14,805 bases of DNA from CAYNTC01 sp964432925 (GCA_964432925.1 CAYSPM010000062.1:1-14805), one strand, 5' to 3'; positions 6,688 to 14,316 are shown, counted from the first letter of the stretch. Numbers and translations: made by a program. The notes: a model not told the origin generated them from the sequence alone.

Positions 6688-7509
6688 ATGTGCAATAAGG
6701 CAAGACTTTTGATACTAGTGCTTATTCTGGGTTTGTGTGCTGGTTGTGCGGTCAACCCGATAAGTGGCGAGGAAGAGCTGATGCTTTTTGCGCCGGAGGA
6801 CGACATCGCGCTTGGTCGCCAGTATGCACCTATGGTGGAAAAAGAATTGGGCGGCAGCATTGCCGACGAGCGCCTGCAGGTCTATATTGACAGGGTTGGC
6901 CAAAGGATTGCCAGTGTCTGTCATAGGCCTGATTTGGAGTATCATTTCACGGCTGTGGAACATGTGTCAATCAACGCAATTGCCGTGCCTGGTGGATACG
7001 TGTTTATCACGCGGGGGATGCTTGAGAAACTGACGAGCGAGGCTCAACTGGCGGGGATATTGGGTCACGAAGTAGCGCATGTCGTTGCACGGGATAGCGC
7101 AGCGGCTATCAGCCGACAGTATGGCATGAATATGTTACTTCTGGCGGTTCAGGCCAGTGGCGCACCTGGAGGTGCAGTGCGAGCGGCGGCGTTCACGAGA
7201 CAGATACTTAGTCTTCGATATAGCAGGAAGGATGAGAAAGAAGCTGACCTTGCCGGATTAGACTACATGGTGCGGGCCGGCTACAATCCTTATGGTATGG
7301 TCGAGACAATGCAGATGCTCCAGGAGCAACAAACTTTTCGGCCTATTGAGTTCTTTTCAACACACCCTTTACCTGAAAACCGCATTGGATATTTGACCGA
7401 GACAATTAACGACAGATACTGGAGTCTAAAAGGACTGAAAACCAGCCAAGATAGCTACCGTACAAATGTTCTAGGACCTTTGCAGAAAATTGAGAAAAAG
7501 AAGAAGTAG
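6688..7509 (+). CDS. Lipoprotein M48-family metallopeptidase (BepA/LoiP-like)
   Basis: This is a 273-residue periplasmic zinc protease. The N-terminus is a lipoprotein signal with lipobox LCAGC, so Cys20 would be lipidated. It continues with the N-P-x-[ST]-G-x-x-E-x segment typical of this family (NPISGEEELM). The zinc site is HEVAH (127-131, Glu128 catalytic) with the third ligand Glu185 in EKEADLAGLD. A downstream STHPLPENRI segment (about 228-237) is also family-typical. Homologues act in outer-membrane protein quality control, so that role is inferred. The protein ends in a Lys-rich tail. The start is supported by AGGTGG just upstream. The gene is transcribed away from rnf and is monocistronic. 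Confidence 0.95.
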   Translation: MCNKARLLILVLILGLCAGCAVNPISGEEELMLFAPEDDIALGRQYAPMVEKELGGSIADERLQVYIDRVGQRIASVCHRPDLEYHFTAVEHVSINAIAVPGGYVFITRGMLEKLTSEAQLAGILGHEVAHVVARDSAAAISRQYGMNMLLLAVQASGAPGGAVRAAAFTRQILSLRYSRKDEKEADLAGLDYMVRAGYNPYGMVETMQMLQEQQTFRPIEFFSTHPLPENRIGYLTETINDRYWSLKGLKTSQDSYRTNVLGPLQKIEKKKK

Positions 7510-7564
7510 TCGACTTTCCGGCTGTTATGGTGGACGTTGGATCTACATTAAAACTGTTCACGAG

Positions 7565-7588
7565 TAATCCGCATTACACGGATTATTT
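7565..7588 (+). terminator. Possible terminator after the M48 peptidase gene
   Basis: A perfect 7-bp stem TAATCCG / CGGATTA with a 7-base loop is followed by only a short TTT. It lies 56 bases past the stop. It is weak as an intrinsic terminator, but the position is appropriate. Confidence 0.35.
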
Positions 7589-7622
7589 CTCAGCGAGTTG
7601 TGAAGTTACTTTGTCCTCAATG

Positions 7623-7649
7623 AAAAACCCTGCGGAAAAACCGCAGGGT
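7623..7649 (-). terminator. Rho-independent terminator between convergent genes
   Basis: A perfect 9-bp stem ACCCTGCGG (7627-7635) / CCGCAGGGT (7641-7649) has a 5-base loop. On the minus strand it is followed by TTTT, so it best terminates the zinc-ribbon gene (stop at 7762-7764). It may also block transcription arriving from the M48 gene on the plus strand. Confidence 0.75.
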
Positions 7650-7761
7650 ATAAAGGACTTTTAAGTGGAAATTCTGTTTTTCACTGTTGAAATAAAATTT
7701 ACGTATCCCCGAAATGTTCGCTAATTGAACTGTCAAAAGCAGTTTATTTGGATTCAGCTTG

Positions 7762-8172
7762 TTATCTAACTGCGCGGGCTTTTCGTTCTGCTTCTATCTT
7801 GCTGTATCCGCATTCAGGACACTTGTCGGCATATGTGGCAGACCTACCGTAAAAGAATATATGGCCGCACTTTTCACACTTGACGGCTCTGTACGCGCTT
7901 TCCTGACCACACTCTTTACAGGTAATAATTTGGTTCCCGGACATGGCTACGGCAGGATTTTCCTTCGCCTTTCTTTCCAACTCTAAGAAGTAGTCTTTTT
8001 TATCCATTTGATATGTGGCGCCGCAGTCTGCATTGTTGCACTTGACCCAGATTAATTCACCACGTTGTATGCTATCGATACCAGTAGGTCCCTGTGACCG
8101 AAACTTAAAGAAAATTACGGCGGCCAAAATGATGCACACGACAACGACGACCACATAAATTGTATTCTTCAT
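7762..8172 (-). CDS. Membrane-anchored double zinc-ribbon protein
   Basis: This 136-residue protein of unknown function begins with one transmembrane helix (about residues 4-22), followed by a soluble part with four Cys pairs: C45/C50, C85/C88, C99/C102 and C118/C121. These could make two zinc sites. The CxxC pairs within CKECG, CEKCG and CPECG are rubredoxin/zinc-ribbon knuckles. The start is well supported by GGAGG eight bases upstream. A perfect TTGACA occurs at 8248-8253 and a perfect TATAAT at 8212-8217 (minus strand), but their 30-base separation means they do not form one standard promoter. It is followed by a clear terminator, so it is probably monocistronic. Confidence 0.8.
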   Translation of the reverse strand: MKNTIYVVVVVVCIILAAVIFFKFRSQGPTGIDSIQRGELIWVKCNNADCGATYQMDKKDYFLELERKAKENPAVAMSGNQIITCKECGQESAYRAVKCEKCGHIFFYGRSATYADKCPECGYSKIEAERKARAVR

Positions 8173-8282
8173 ATTGAGGCCTCCAAATAAAAGCTACAAT
8201 TTTGCCTTTGTATTATAGGCAATCAGACTACCATCTGTGGTGTTTGTTGTCAAATGCTTATTTGTTTTAATTTGTTAATGGA

Positions 8283-9341
8283 TTAGGTCTTTGTGGTTTT
8301 TGATATTTGCTGGGACGCCCTCTGCAGTATCCTGCTTGGTTCCTCGGGACAGCCCGTCCGAGCTGAGAGGTAGGCCGATTCGATAACCGCCAGAACATTG
8401 AGGTTTTCTCCAGCGCTGCTGCAAAGTAGATTATTATCGGGCGATAGAATGCTGAGAGCGAAGTTCTGCAATAACTTTTTTGTGCAATGAGCCATATCGT
8501 CATCGTATTGTCGTTGCTCAATTATCTGGCCGGAACCGTCGGTGACAGTAAGCCGGTTCATGGAGGCTTTAATCGTTTTTTCTTTGCCATATATTTTAAG
8601 AGATTCCTCTTTAACGCCAGCGGTGACATGTTGGCAGGCTGTTAAGTTGCCTATGAGAGTATCGTTGAATTTCATTGTGACAATCGCTGTGTCTTCAGTC
8701 CGATACAGGCGCTGTTGTTTATCGCAAGCCTGGTTAGTGTTCAGTGAGTAGACCTGCTGGGGTATGGGCAGATTCCAGAGTATTTGATCGAAAAGGTGAT
8801 AGCAATTATGTAGCAAGACGCCTCCACCAGCTAGCGTTGGATCTGTATACCAGGCAGGATAAACCGGATCATAACAGGTATAAGCAACAGTTATTAGAAA
8901 AACATGTTCAATCTGATTTTGCTGCAATAACTCTCGCACCCGAATAAAACTCTGGGCGAATCGCATCGGTGTAGCGACAGCGAAAATTGTGTTGTTATTT
9001 TGAGCGAGCTGTGTAAATCGGACTGCTTCGTCGAAATTGCGAGCTGCTGGAGCAAGTTTGAGAATATTGAACTTTTTCTTTATTGCGGTGCATATATGCT
9101 CATCGCAAGTATGCGTCGGGCCAGCGACCAGAAGACAGTCGAATTGATTTTGAACGATTAGTTGTCGGTAGTCGTCATAGGCTGTACTATCGTATTGTTT
9201 TGCGGTTTTCTCTGCTAAAGTGGTGTTGTTGTCTGCGACAGCTTGGATATCAAAGTATTTGGTTTGCGACGCTGCTTTAAGTAGATTTTGACCTTGCTCA
9301 TTTAATCCAAGGACTGCGGTTTTTAATTTAACTTCGCTCAT
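8283..9341 (-). CDS. Divergent Gfo/Idh/MocA-family protein with altered catalytic motif
   Basis: This 352-residue protein has the two-domain layout of Gfo/Idh/MocA NAD(P)-dependent oxidoreductases: an N-terminal Rossmann fold and a C-terminal alpha/beta domain. The family fit comes from VLGLNEQG (10-17), the ADNN end of the second strand (37-40), GGGVLL (172-177) and HLFD (182-185). Key positions deviate. The dinucleotide loop reads G-L-N-E-Q-G, lacking the middle Gly. The usual E-K-P motif reads L-A-P (96-98), so the Lys is missing. It may be a non-enzymatic or substrate-binding relative. There is little Shine-Dalgarno, but the start agrees with the fold. No neighbouring sugar pathway genes are present. 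Confidence 0.82.
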   Translation of the reverse strand: MSEVKLKTAVLGLNEQGQNLLKAASQTKYFDIQAVADNNTTLAEKTAKQYDSTAYDDYRQLIVQNQFDCLLVAGPTHTCDEHICTAIKKKFNILKLAPAARNFDEAVRFTQLAQNNNTIFAVATPMRFAQSFIRVRELLQQNQIEHVFLITVAYTCYDPVYPAWYTDPTLAGGGVLLHNCYHLFDQILWNLPIPQQVYSLNTNQACDKQQRLYRTEDTAIVTMKFNDTLIGNLTACQHVTAGVKEESLKIYGKEKTIKASMNRLTVTDGSGQIIEQRQYDDDMAHCTKKLLQNFALSILSPDNNLLCSSAGENLNVLAVIESAYLSARTGCPEEPSRILQRASQQISKTTKT

Positions 9342-9368
9342 CTTCTTACATCAAGACTGTGTTTATTA

Positions 9369-9393
9369 TTGTCCAATAAGCTGTGTCGGACAA
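9369..9393. promoter_or_regulatory. Inverted repeat upstream of the Gfo/Idh/MocA gene
   Basis: Perfect 6-bp arms TTGTCC (9369-9374) and GGACAA (9388-9393) are separated by 13 bases. On the minus strand TTGTCC followed 17 bases later by AATAAT also resembles a promoter reading into the gene that starts at 9341. The dyad would overlap this promoter and could be an operator. Confidence 0.35.
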
Positions 9394-9490
9394 CGTCCTT
9401 ATTTGATGAGTCTAATTTTAGATACTTTTTACCAAAAAGGAAACTACTATAAGACACGATTCTTAATTCTTCGAAAAACCGTCAAGGTTT

Positions 9491-9543
9491 TGTGTAAATA
9501 GTGGATGATTTCCCTTATGGTGTGCCTATTGTTCTTTTACACA
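9491..9543. repeat. 53-bp inverted repeat upstream of a tiny ORF
   Basis: TGTGTAAA (9491-9498) and TTTACACA (9536-9543) are perfect 8-bp inverted arms around a 37-base centre, ending 16 bases before the ATG at 9560. It could be an operator pair or an RNA structure. The rest of 9394-9559 contains nothing I can assign. Confidence 0.35.
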
Positions 9544-9559
9544 TGTTTTGGGGGTTATC

Positions 9560-9658
9560 ATGCCCACATCGTCAAACACAGATCCTTTATATCGAGAACA
9601 GTTAGCCTCGCGTTGGAAAGTCCGGCAAGAAAAAAGAAAACTTAGACTTTTCGCCTAA
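9560..9658 (+). CDS. Tiny basic ORF (32 aa), unrecognised
   Basis: An ATG preceded by GGGGG at 9550-9554 opens a 32-residue reading frame, MPTSSNTDPLYREQ followed by a Lys/Arg-rich stretch ending RLFA. It ends immediately before the convergent stop of the nucleotidyltransferase gene (9659). The composition looks like an amphipathic basic helix, or the first part of a truncated longer protein. I do not recognise a family. Support is the ribosome-binding-like G run, the upstream inverted repeat and protein-like composition. It may be spurious. Confidence 0.3.
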   Translation: MPTSSNTDPLYREQLASRWKVRQEKRKLRLFA

Positions 9659-10173
9659 CTAATGCCAGTCGCGCTGCGGATTTTTCAGCTCTTTTATCGC
9701 TTCAAGCTCCAGAATTGCTTGTTTGTCACGTGGGTGTTTCATTGCCTTTTTCGTCCTGATCAAAGCATCCAGGCTCAGTACACGGAGCTGCGCACCTTCT
9801 GCTTCGATAAGCTCACTTGCGATCTTGATTTTTTGTAATCTCCAATGCCATCTATAGAACTTAGACAGTCCAACTGGCCGATATCCGTATCGAGATTCAG
9901 GTTTTTGAATTGTCCACAAGTTTTCTTTGTGAGTCTAAGCTTCTTGCGCTGTGGTGTCAACCGGTGGACAGGGTGAAGGTCGGAGATGGCTTTTTGCAGA
10001 CGCAGCAGATTTGCAGGCGAAAAGTCACAGCAGATGTCGATATCCTGGGTCACACAGGTGCAGCCGTGAATGACGCCGGCAAAACCCCCAACTATAACGA
10101 AGTCAACACTTGCATTGGCAAGTCTTTGCAGCAAGTTAAAAAAATCGCTGCTCACAGGTGTTTCGCTTTCCAC
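9659..10173 (-). pseudogene. Nucleotidyltransferase-fold gene with a single frameshift
   Basis: Two overlapping frames form one protein of about 165-171 residues. The first part has FVIVGGFAGVIHG (about 25-37) and TQDIDICC (about 42-49), the G-G and D-x-D signature of the nucleotidyltransferase fold, with a DxGQLDCL strand further on. The second part continues with KIASELIEAEGAQLRVLSLD and KKAMKHPRDKQAILELEAI, the usual C-terminal part of these proteins. The break lies at the A6 run (T6 at 9829-9834 on plus); seven A would restore one frame. The start is GTG, either 10173 or 10155. The latter makes a GTGA overlap with the upstream gene stop. Relatives occur as two-gene modules that may be toxin-antitoxin or defence related; that is inference. 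Confidence 0.75.
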
Positions 10174-10349
10174 AATTTCTCTGCGGTGTTGAGCGCGGAT
10201 TGATGTTGTCTGATACGCTCTATGTAGCTTCTACTGATATTGGCGGTGAGCAGACTTACGTCAATTCCATAGTCCATCGCTATTTGAATCGGATCCGCTG
10301 GTCGGGATCGCACCCTAACTGATTCATTCTTTTTGGTCATTGCCGCCAT
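10152..10349 (-). CDS. Small partner protein upstream of the nucleotidyltransferase
   Basis: This 65-residue protein has a basic N-terminus and a core reading DPIQIAMDYGIDVSLLTANI, then a helix with RIRQHQ and AEKLWKAKHL. I recall similar small proteins directly upstream of nucleotidyltransferases of the type found here, but I cannot name a characterised family. It overlaps the downstream gene by 4 or 22 bases depending on the latter's start. No Shine-Dalgarno precedes the ATG at 10347-10349. The promoter at 10356-10384 would place the transcript start at the ATG itself. The module presumably works as a pair, and the partner is now frameshifted. Confidence 0.6.
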   Translation of the reverse strand: MAAMTKKNESVRVRSRPADPIQIAMDYGIDVSLLTANISRSYIERIRQHQSALNTAEKLWKAKHL

Positions 10350-10352
10350 ATC

Positions 10353-10384
10353 TAAAGTGTAGATACTTTAAGAAATCCGTTCAA
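10353..10384 (-). promoter_or_regulatory. Leaderless promoter with overlapping operator-like dyad
   Basis: On the minus strand TTGAAC (10379-10384) and TACACT (10356-10361) are 17 bases apart. The expected start is 10349, the A of the ATG. A perfect dyad TAAAGT (10353-10358) / ACTTTA (10365-10370) with a 6-base centre covers the -10, as an autorepressor site would. Confidence 0.5.
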
Positions 10385-10397
10385 TGTGAATCCAAGT

Positions 10398-10449
10398 AAA
10401 AAAATGGCTTTCCGGGAACAGGTCTTTTGATTCAGGACCAGTTAAGCCA
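10398..10449 (-). terminator. Rho-independent terminator of the Xre regulator operon
   Basis: On the minus strand TGGCTT pairs with AAGCCA, which is followed by seven T (A7 at 10398-10404 on plus). Inside, AACtGGTC pairs with GACCtGTT around an 11-base loop, with a CCCGGA bulge between the two stems. It begins 11 bases after the stop of the last operon gene (10460). Confidence 0.75.
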
Positions 10450-10459
10450 CAAAAAAGCC

Positions 10460-10702
10460 TCAATCACAGTTTTCATTTGAGACTTTTGTTTTTCGGTCTT
10501 TCCGGAAGTCCGTTATGCCATAGATAGCCGCGCTAATGCCGCCAAGTGCTACAGCAAATCCTTTATCCACCGGTAGAGCCAGCAACCAGGTGACACCAAT
10601 GAAAGCAAGTGAAACTAAAAGCGCCGAAAGAGCCGAACCGGCTAATAGTCTTGCAAACTTGGAGCCTATACTAAGATTTCCGAGCAGTTTTTCGATAATC
10701 AT
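10460..10702 (-). CDS. Small two-helix membrane protein (80 aa)
   Basis: The function is not recognised. A short amphipathic N-terminus (LLGNLSIGSKFARLL) precedes two hydrophobic stretches at about residues 20-43 and 48-64. A charged tail rich in Lys, Arg and Asn follows (DFRKDRKTK). AGGT lies about eight bases before the ATG. It is the third gene of the Xre operon and is followed directly by the terminator. The spacing to the preceding gene is 41 bases. It could be a partner of the neighbouring 64-residue membrane protein, but no known domain is apparent. Confidence 0.6.
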   Translation of the reverse strand: MIIEKLLGNLSIGSKFARLLAGSALSALLVSLAFIGVTWLLALPVDKGFAVALGGISAAIYGITDFRKDRKTKVSNENCD

Positions 10703-10743
10703 CGCACTTTACCTCACCAATATAATAACTCAGCAAACGTAGC

Positions 10744-10938
10744 TCAATCATTCTTTTGATAGTAAAGCATAGTACCCCATTTAGTGATGGCCATTGCACC
10801 CATAACTACAAGCATCTGCCAGCTTAGGGATCCTCGCATAAGAAGCTCATAAATCATAAGCACACCCATTACTATCACACCAACGATGGCAGCAAAGCGC
10901 GTCGAACGCAGACGATGTATCAGAAATCGTTCGTCCAT
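10744..10938 (-). CDS. Small two-helix membrane protein next to the Xre regulator (64 aa)
   Basis: After a charged N-terminus (MDERFLIHRLRSTRF) come two transmembrane helices at about residues 16-34 and 40-58, the second ending KWGTMLYYQK. Pairs of a small Xre regulator and a small membrane protein are widespread in bacteria and archaea, with no firm function known to me. The gene begins six bases after the regulator stop, and its ribosome-binding site (AAAGGAG) lies in the end of the regulator gene, so co-translation is likely. Confidence 0.7.
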   Translation of the reverse strand: MDERFLIHRLRSTRFAAIVGVIVMGVLMIYELLMRGSLSWQMLVVMGAMAITKWGTMLYYQKND

Positions 10939-10944
10939 TATGGA

Positions 10945-11148
10945 TCATCTCCTTTCAAATAGTTCATCAGTTGGACAGCCGAAAAAACTGGCAATCTTTA
11001 GCGCCAAAGGCAAACTCGGCACATACCGCCCACGTTCGATCGAAATAATAGTCTGTCTTGAGACACCGACTACCTTGGCTAACTCTTCCTGAGTAAGTTC
11101 CAACCGGTTACGGTATTCTTTTATATGGTTGATAACCTGCTTTCTCAT
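10945..11148 (-). CDS. Xre-family helix-turn-helix regulator (67 aa)
   Basis: This is a compact DNA-binding protein consisting almost only of a lambda-repressor-like domain. The helix-turn-helix is seen in TQEELAKVVGVSRQTIISIE (about residues 19-38), followed by RGRYVPSLPLALKIASFFG and a CPTDELFE end typical of the short regulators in this family. The length is normal for them. It is the first gene of an operon with two small membrane proteins. Two similar 18-bp dyads (11168-11185 and 11210-11227) flank a TATAAT (11192-11197) just upstream and suggest autoregulation. No clear Shine-Dalgarno is visible before the ATG. Confidence 0.9.
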   Translation of the reverse strand: MRKQVINHIKEYRNRLELTQEELAKVVGVSRQTIISIERGRYVPSLPLALKIASFFGCPTDELFERR

Positions 11149-11167
11149 AGATTGACTTTCTAATTTA

Positions 11168-11227
11168 TGTAGAGCGTGCTTTACAAAGCATATTATAAGA
11201 CGAATGACATGTTAAGCTTACTTTACA
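11168..11227 (-). promoter_or_regulatory. Xre promoter with two operator-like dyads 42 bp apart
   Basis: On the plus strand, TGTAGAG-CGTG-CTTTACA (11168-11185) and TGTTAAG-CTTA-CTTTACA (11210-11227) are both 7-4-7 dyads with one mismatch each, sharing the right arm CTTTACA. Their offset is exactly 42 bp, about four helical turns. Between them, TATAAT (minus, 11192-11197) is a perfect -10. The upstream dyad covers the -35 position and the downstream one the transcription start. Confidence 0.6.
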
Positions 11228-11295
11228 TTAAAAAAATTTTTCTCGAACAGGACAAGTGTGAACAGAAGTGTTGCTCAAAGAAGAAGATAAAGATA

Positions 11296-13779
11296 CTACG
11301 GCTGCCAATTGGTCGTAGACGATAATGATTCGGATAAGGGTATATCGTTGGAAATCACACTTGGGACTCTGGAGCCCCCCAGAGAACGTGCCATATTACG
11401 AACGAGCTCTTCGGAATCGTATTTAGATACCCAGTCCAAGACTTTGGCGAACTGCTGGTCCGAATTCTTGGCTAATAGGTAAACAACCATCATACGCACA
11501 GGCCATTTAGTATTGCTCAGATTCTCAGCCACTGCGCTGATTAATTCGTGGTCCATTGAAAAGTCGAGCATCTCAGACATGGTGTGTACCTTAACCTCCC
11601 ACTCTCCGTCAGCAGGATGCAGTAACAGCCCAGATTCATGTAAAAAAGCAGACTTCAATAATTCCGGCATCCAGTCTGCGTACTTGAATCGGTATAGCGT
11701 CCCTTGCTCAGCCATTGCATGCTGTTCTTTCAATAGGCCCAGGAAAAGCTCAGCCGTTTTGATCTTTTGACCTGTCTGACCTATTGAGATTGAATTGAAC
11801 CGATTTCTAAGATACTCGCCGCTCAGTTCGATGCCTGACCGCGTCACTACTATTGTGGCTGGCTTGATATCCACCAGCCTGTTACTAACGCGGTTCTGTG
11901 GAGTTATGGCAGGATCTAAATACAGGACAAACTCTATGCTGAGCGATGCCTGTGGATAGGTCATAAGTATCCGCTTAAGCTCACCGACGACAAGCGGAAC
12001 AGTGGTGAGAATACCTCGCTTGGGTTCGACAAGTAAATCAGTGCGAATTTTACGCGACACAAGATTCGGTATCTTTCTATTTATATCACCGCTGATGTTA
12101 GCATCAATCCTTATATTGCCTCTGAACAATCCGTCATCACTAACAACAAGTGGCTCGGCGGAGTTATTTACTATTGCAACAATACCATTGAATTTGGCAC
12201 CGTAGGAAAACTTGTTGCCCCGGATGCTGAACTGTACAGAAATCGCCTCGTAAGGACTGGTAAATTTTGGAATGACATGTTGCCCAAGGCTGTCACTTAG
12301 TACCGTCAAAACGACATCGGGGTCTATCGGCGGGACATACTCGCTGCCATGCTCGGAAAGAATCTGCTTGGCACACTCAGCAGTCATGGATCCGGGGTCC
12401 CTGTTGATCACAGATTTTAAGGTCTTGATCCCTTTTTCTTTTTCTCCCTCGGCCAGTTGGATCGCCGCCTGCACCAAATCTGCAATTTGTGTGTGCTCAT
12501 GGCTTTCGATAAGCGGCTTGGCCCATTCTAACTGGTCATTCATCAGAAGCGCGTATGCCAGGATAGCTGCCGCTGCTGGCGAATTGGGCTCGGTCGAATA
12601 GGCTTTATTAGCCCAGTCCAAGGCACTCGCTGCGTCCTGCGAAGCAAAACAGTAGAACCACGCAAATTGCTTGGCCCCAATTTGTGGCGAATAGCCACTC
12701 TCGCCGGTTTCCGCACCAACTTTGTCGACCACTGGGCCTCGCTCAAGTAGTTCCTGAGCCTTCTGCTCCGCTGCTCTGAATATACGATTTGCTTCCTCGC
12801 TATTGCCGCTCTTCTCGGCTGCTTTACCAGCAATAGCCTCAAGAAGAATGTCAAATCGTCCTGTCTTTCGTACTTGGTTGGCTATCCTCAAACACTTGAG
12901 TTCACTTCGCGGCGTATTATAACTACATATTGCCCATGGAAGATAAATTTGCGTTGGCATATCTTCGCTTGGGTACAGATAATTGAACAGATCGGCGCAA
13001 TATTCGTAAGCACCACCTGCTATCTCGCAAAGCTGAAGCCGTTCTGCAAATCGCGCAAAATTTAGAGCTGCCTCCATATCCAAAGGATTTTCACGTAATA
13101 CCAGCCGGAGGTGCTCTAAATACACCAATGGATTGACTTGTTCTGGCGTAAGCTCGGCAAGCTTGGCAAAAGCCAGCTTGTTATACTTGTCATTGTCATA
13201 GGCCCGTAGCATATAGAAACGAGCAGATTCCATATCCCCCTTCTCGGCCTTGAGCAAACCGAGCATCGATGATAACTCAGAATCAACTGCAGGGTGCTTA
13301 CCACTGAGATTTGCTAACATATCTTCGAGCAATTTCTCACGTTGCTCACGAGAATTTACTCTGTCCAGTAGATACTGAACCGCCTCTTTCACTACTTCAT
13401 AGTCAATCGAAGTGCTAATGTACTCCGATAGCCATTCAGTAACCTGTTCGGAATGATCCTGTAGCGTATGTTTGCAGGCTACTCTTATTAGCATTGGCCT
13501 AATATGGTCGTTGCCGGAGTCCAGTCTCTCCGCTGCATTCAGAAGCACTATCGCCTGCTCAGCTTCTTGTTCCGTGATTTCAGGGAAATTCGATAGTTCA
13601 GAAGCTATCTCATAGAATACTTGACTTGCGCTGGGTGAAGATAAAACCTCAGTTCTAATTGAAGACTTGACATACTGTTCTAAGTCGAGGGGATTTTCTA
13701 CGCCCAGTCCTTGAGCCCAGACTGATACCGAGCAAAAGATCACAGCCGAACAAACCGCCAAGAACCTATCCTTGAGCAT
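11296..13779 (-). CDS. Secreted TPR-repeat protein (827 aa)
   Basis: The start at 13777-13779 is supported by GGAGAG about seven bases upstream and by a signal peptide (residues 1-22, cleavage after SVWA). A longer frame to 13959 lacks both. The mature protein is mostly helical repeats of TPR type. Examples are ARFYMLRAYDNDKYNKLAFA and later PAAAAILAYALLMNDQLEWA, with hydrophobic and small residues at TPR spacing through about residue 480. A beta-rich region follows (about 490-650, containing SIRGNKFSYGAKFNGIVAIV), and then a C-terminal helical segment with a HEAT-like stretch (WPVRMMVVYLLAKN). It probably acts as a periplasmic scaffold; the partner is unknown. Such large TPR proteins are common in planctomycetes. 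It stands alone, with no clear terminator before the Xre promoter. Confidence 0.85.
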   Translation of the reverse strand: MLKDRFLAVCSAVIFCSVSVWAQGLGVENPLDLEQYVKSSIRTEVLSSPSASQVFYEIASELSNFPEITEQEAEQAIVLLNAAERLDSGNDHIRPMLIRVACKHTLQDHSEQVTEWLSEYISTSIDYEVVKEAVQYLLDRVNSREQREKLLEDMLANLSGKHPAVDSELSSMLGLLKAEKGDMESARFYMLRAYDNDKYNKLAFAKLAELTPEQVNPLVYLEHLRLVLRENPLDMEAALNFARFAERLQLCEIAGGAYEYCADLFNYLYPSEDMPTQIYLPWAICSYNTPRSELKCLRIANQVRKTGRFDILLEAIAGKAAEKSGNSEEANRIFRAAEQKAQELLERGPVVDKVGAETGESGYSPQIGAKQFAWFYCFASQDAASALDWANKAYSTEPNSPAAAAILAYALLMNDQLEWAKPLIESHEHTQIADLVQAAIQLAEGEKEKGIKTLKSVINRDPGSMTAECAKQILSEHGSEYVPPIDPDVVLTVLSDSLGQHVIPKFTSPYEAISVQFSIRGNKFSYGAKFNGIVAIVNNSAEPLVVSDDGLFRGNIRIDANISGDINRKIPNLVSRKIRTDLLVEPKRGILTTVPLVVGELKRILMTYPQASLSIEFVLYLDPAITPQNRVSNRLVDIKPATIVVTRSGIELSGEYLRNRFNSISIGQTGQKIKTAELFLGLLKEQHAMAEQGTLYRFKYADWMPELLKSAFLHESGLLLHPADGEWEVKVHTMSEMLDFSMDHELISAVAENLSNTKWPVRMMVVYLLAKNSDQQFAKVLDWVSKYDSEELVRNMARSLGGSRVPSVISNDIPLSESLSSTTNWQP

Positions 13780-14316
13780 TCGTCTCTCCTTGAACACGAC
13801 AAGAGCCGTGCACCTACTATTTCGGGAAATCATCACTTGCTCTTTAGACAGAATCAGACCGTAGGTAGTGAATTTACTGGCCTTTGGCTCCATTTGGGTC
13901 CCAATGCGCATTTTCCTGATAAAATACCAATAACTCTCGATTCTGTCTGGCTGAAGCATCGTTCTGCCGCCAGGACCAATCTGTTTCTCGCCGGAGCAAC
14001 GGTGATATTTCAGCTAAGTCTTTTAATATCAATTATATAAACGACATGACTCCACCATCCGGCCCTGTTGCCCGCCTTGTTAAAAAACCACCGTGAACAC
14101 CCAAAATCGAGCATGACAGGCGAGACTTTTTCCGAGATAGTTTATCGGTACCACCAGATGAGACTCGCGTCAAGACCTAAGCAACACGCGATTAGCGATT
14201 CATGTAAGTATAATCGATCCTATTTTGCGCCAGCAGAAATCAGCTTTATAGGACGTCAGAATCACAAGGAGATCAATCATTTTGAGATTATTTTTCGAGG
14301 TAAATTTTTAAAAATT
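13780..14316. other. Region without a supported gene
   Basis: Open frames here are short or lack ribosome-binding sites and protein-like composition. Visible items are two heptamers GCGATTA GCGATTC (14188-14201), which fit the window's 7-bp repeat family, and a perfect 14-bp palindrome of A and T at 14303-14316. Otherwise I see nothing. Confidence 0.5.

Noticed and set aside
13780..13959. 60-residue N-terminal extension of the TPR protein
   Set aside because: It precedes a good ribosome-binding site and a clear signal peptide at 13779; the extension would bury the signal peptide.
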